Below, piece after piece: positions 62,293 to 64,000 of a stretch of 64,000 nucleotides of DNA; position 1 is the first letter of the stretch; each line of letters begins with the position of its first letter. This stretch comes from Christiangramia bathymodioli (GTDB taxonomy: Bacteria > Bacteroidota > Bacteroidia > Flavobacteriales > Flavobacteriaceae), in contig SRSL01000003.1 in assembly GCA_009735695.1 (NCBI GenBank), positions 310,001 through 374,000 of the forward strand, given 5' to 3'. Below the pieces are notes generated by a model that made no database searches, was not told where the DNA came from, and worked only from the letters and a program-made list of their open reading frames with translations. Both the position numbers and the translations under genes were made by a program.

Positions 62293-63696
62293 TTAAATGT
62301 GCAGCGGCCTGTTCTCGGTAGCAGCAAGAGCAGCTTCCTTCACTGCCTCAGCATAGGTTGGATGTGCATGGGACATTCTTGAAATATCCTCGGCAGAAGC
62401 CCTGAATTCCATAGCTGTTACTGCTTCAGCAATAAGATCGGCAGTACGAGCTCCAATCATATGAACTCCAAGAACCTCATCGGTCTTTTCATCGGCAAGG
62501 ATTTTTACAAGTCCGTCGATATCGCCGCTGGCTCTTGAACGTCCAAGGGCACGCATCGGGAACTTTCCTTCCTTAAATTTTACTCCTTCTTCCTTCAGTT
62601 GCTCTTCAGTTTTACCTACAGAAGCAACTTCCGGCCAGGTATAAACAACACCAGGAATAAGGTTATAGTCAATATGAGGTTTTTGTCCTGCGATCAGTTC
62701 AGCAACCATGGTTCCTTCTTCTTCAGCTTTATGAGCAAGCATGGCTCCACGAACTACATCACCAATAGCATAGATATTATCTACATTGGTTTGAAGATGA
62801 TCGTTCACTTTCACTCTTCCCTTGTCATCAAGCTCCACTCCGGCAGCATCGGCATTCAGTCCATCGGTATAAGGACGACGTCCAACTGAAACAAGACAGT
62901 AATCTCCTTTTAGTTCGATCTCCTTATCCTTTTTATCATCCGCCTTGATCACGATCTCGTCACCATTTCTTTCAACCGATTTTACCTTGGTACTGGTATG
63001 GAATTTAATTCCCTGCTTTTTCAATACCTTCTGAAGCTCCTTGGAAAGTGCGCTATCCATGGTTGGGATAATTCTATCTAGGAATTCCACCACGGTCACT
63101 TCAGCTCCAAGACGACGGTAAACCTGGCCAAGCTCAAGGCCTATCACTCCACCTCCAATAACGATCATATGTTTTGGAACTTCCTTCAGCTTAAGGGCTT
63201 CAGTAGAAGTAATGATACGTTCCTTATCAAGCTCTATAAATGGCAAATTAGCCGGTTTGGAACCAGTCGCGATAATGGTCTTTTTAGCCTCGATGGTCTG
63301 GGTTTCTCCATCCTTTTCGATGTTGATATGGGTTTTGTCCTTGAAAGAACCCAAACCTTCGTATACATCGATCTTATTTTTGTCCATCAGGAACTTTACC
63401 CCGTCACAAGTCTGACTCACCACAGAAGCTTTGCGTTCCATCATTTTTTCAAGATTCAGCTTTACCTCACCCGGAATTTCGATCCCGTGCTCTTCAAAAT
63501 GAGCGATGGCATCATGGTAATGATGAGAAGAATCCAGAAGTGCCTTACTTGGAATACAACCAACATTAAGGCAGGTACCACCAAGAGTGGAATATTTTTC
63601 TATGATCGCAGTCTTCATTCCCAGCTGGGCGCAACGAATGGCGGCAACATATCCACCGGGTCCTGATCCTATAACTGCAACATCATATGTACTCAT
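62293..63696 (-). CDS. lpdA: Dihydrolipoyl dehydrogenase (E3)
   Basis: A 467-residue flavoenzyme that reoxidises lipoamide in 2-oxoacid dehydrogenase and glycine cleavage complexes. GSGPGGYVAAI (FAD) is at 10-20, the redox pair Cys42/Cys47 in GGTCLNVGCIPSK, the NAD site GGGVIGLELGQVYRRLGAEVT near 178-198, YAIGDVVRGAMLAHKAEEEG near 310, and the catalytic His-Glu pair in MSHAHPTYAEAVKEAA near the C-terminus. It is monocistronic, with a terminator after it and repeats before it. Confidence 0.97.
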   Translation of the reverse strand: MSTYDVAVIGSGPGGYVAAIRCAQLGMKTAIIEKYSTLGGTCLNVGCIPSKALLDSSHHYHDAIAHFEEHGIEIPGEVKLNLEKMMERKASVVSQTCDGVKFLMDKNKIDVYEGLGSFKDKTHINIEKDGETQTIEAKKTIIATGSKPANLPFIELDKERIITSTEALKLKEVPKHMIVIGGGVIGLELGQVYRRLGAEVTVVEFLDRIIPTMDSALSKELQKVLKKQGIKFHTSTKVKSVERNGDEIVIKADDKKDKEIELKGDYCLVSVGRRPYTDGLNADAAGVELDDKGRVKVNDHLQTNVDNIYAIGDVVRGAMLAHKAEEEGTMVAELIAGQKPHIDYNLIPGVVYTWPEVASVGKTEEQLKEEGVKFKEGKFPMRALGRSRASGDIDGLVKILADEKTDEVLGVHMIGARTADLIAEAVTAMEFRASAEDISRMSHAHPTYAEAVKEAALAATENRPLHI

Positions 63697-63768
63697 AATT
63701 CTCTGTTTTACTGATTTTTTAACAAATTGACCGTAAAAGTACGACTATTCTCTACAATGACCAATACT

Positions 63769-63875
63769 CAGTTTACAGTTAACAGTAAGCAGTTGGCAGT
63801 GGCAGTTGGCAGTTAGCAGTTAGCAGTTAGCAGTTAGCAGTTAGCAGTTAGCAGTTAGCAGTTAGCAGTTAGCAG
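63769..63875. repeat. Heptanucleotide tandem array (CAGTTAG)n
   Basis: Nine perfect CAGTTAG units run from 63810 to 63872, ending in CAG. Six degenerate units precede them (CAGTTTA, CAGTTAA, CAGTAAG, CAGTTGG, a six-base CAGTGG and CAGTTGG). Units are contiguous with no spacers. Confidence 0.95.
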
Positions 63876-63916
63876 AAATTAAATTTTCTAGCGTACTTTA
63901 GAAAGCCTTGTGCACA

Positions 63917-64000
63917 ACTTTCCACTTTTCACTTTCCACTTTCCACTTTCCACTTTCCACTTTCCACTTTCCACTTTCCACTTTCCACTTTCCACTTACA
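63917..64000. repeat. Heptanucleotide tandem array (ACTTTCC)n, running to the window edge
   Basis: One ACTTTCC (63917-63923), one ACTTTTC, then nine perfect ACTTTCC units (63931-63993) and a degenerate ACTTACA at the window end. It is separated from the CAGTTAG array by 41 bases. No gene is seen in 63697-64000 apart from these arrays. Confidence 0.95.

Noticed and set aside
63769-64000. CRISPR array
   Set aside because: The repeats are 7 bases long and contiguous with no spacers, and no cas genes are present.

Overview
The window reads as chromosomal DNA of a marine-type flavobacterium (Bacteroidota, Flavobacteriaceae; the gene set resembles Gramella/Christiangramia, but genus is my inference). 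The reasons are a SusC/SusD polysaccharide utilisation locus, the TTG-N19-21-TAnnTTTG promoter pattern in front of several genes, weak or absent Shine-Dalgarno sites, a bacillithiol gene (bshB1), DUF349 and DUF368 proteins, and a flavobacterial-type intergenic hairpin repeat. No phage, transposase, CRISPR array, rRNA or recognisable defence system is present.

Layout. 0-11 kb holds core genes: a 5'-truncated OstA-like LPS transport protein, a class III aminotransferase, a TPR protein, two overlapping DUF368 (PopT-type) membrane proteins coupled to aroE, a DUF349 protein, a methyltransferase and mazG; then a small lipoprotein and tRNA-His with its own promoter and terminator. 11-21 kb holds bshB1, a gamma-synthase/lyase-type PLP enzyme, an alcohol dehydrogenase, a PH-domain protein, hutI-hutG, a trehalase lipoprotein coupled to a DUF1622 protein, a GNAT enzyme and an MBL-fold lipoprotein. 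21-37.4 kb is a maltose/starch locus: on the minus strand MFS sugar transporter - beta-phosphoglucomutase - GH65 phosphorylase (each stop overlapping the next start by one base), then two GH13 enzymes and a LacI regulator; divergently on the plus strand susC - susD - susE-like - secreted alpha-amylase. Together these would bind and cut starch at the surface, import oligosaccharides through SusCD, trim them in the periplasm, import maltose by MFS and split it by phosphorolysis to glucose and glucose 6-phosphate. Three adjoining palindromes sit between lacI and susC.

37.7-40.3 kb is a class II (B12-dependent) ribonucleotide reductase with a long leader ending in a 39-nt hairpin. 40.4-51.3 kb is a minus-strand catabolic region: GH5-like secreted hydrolase, secreted TIM-barrel isomerase, Nudix-fold regulator with a broken Nudix box, sodium/sugar symporter, mutarotase, DUF885 peptidase-like lipoprotein and CocE/NonD hydrolase. 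It lacks SusC/D and is my best candidate for an uncharacterised pathway. 51.3-64 kb returns to core genes: tilS, pabB, an FMN reductase, a LacX-type mutarotase, a CsgG-like secreted protein, a DEAD-box helicase, a 35-residue basic protein too short for usual gene calling, a TPR lipoprotein, an S41 peptidase and lpdA. The right edge carries two different heptanucleotide tandem arrays.

All calls come from reading the sequence and recalled family knowledge; no database search was run.
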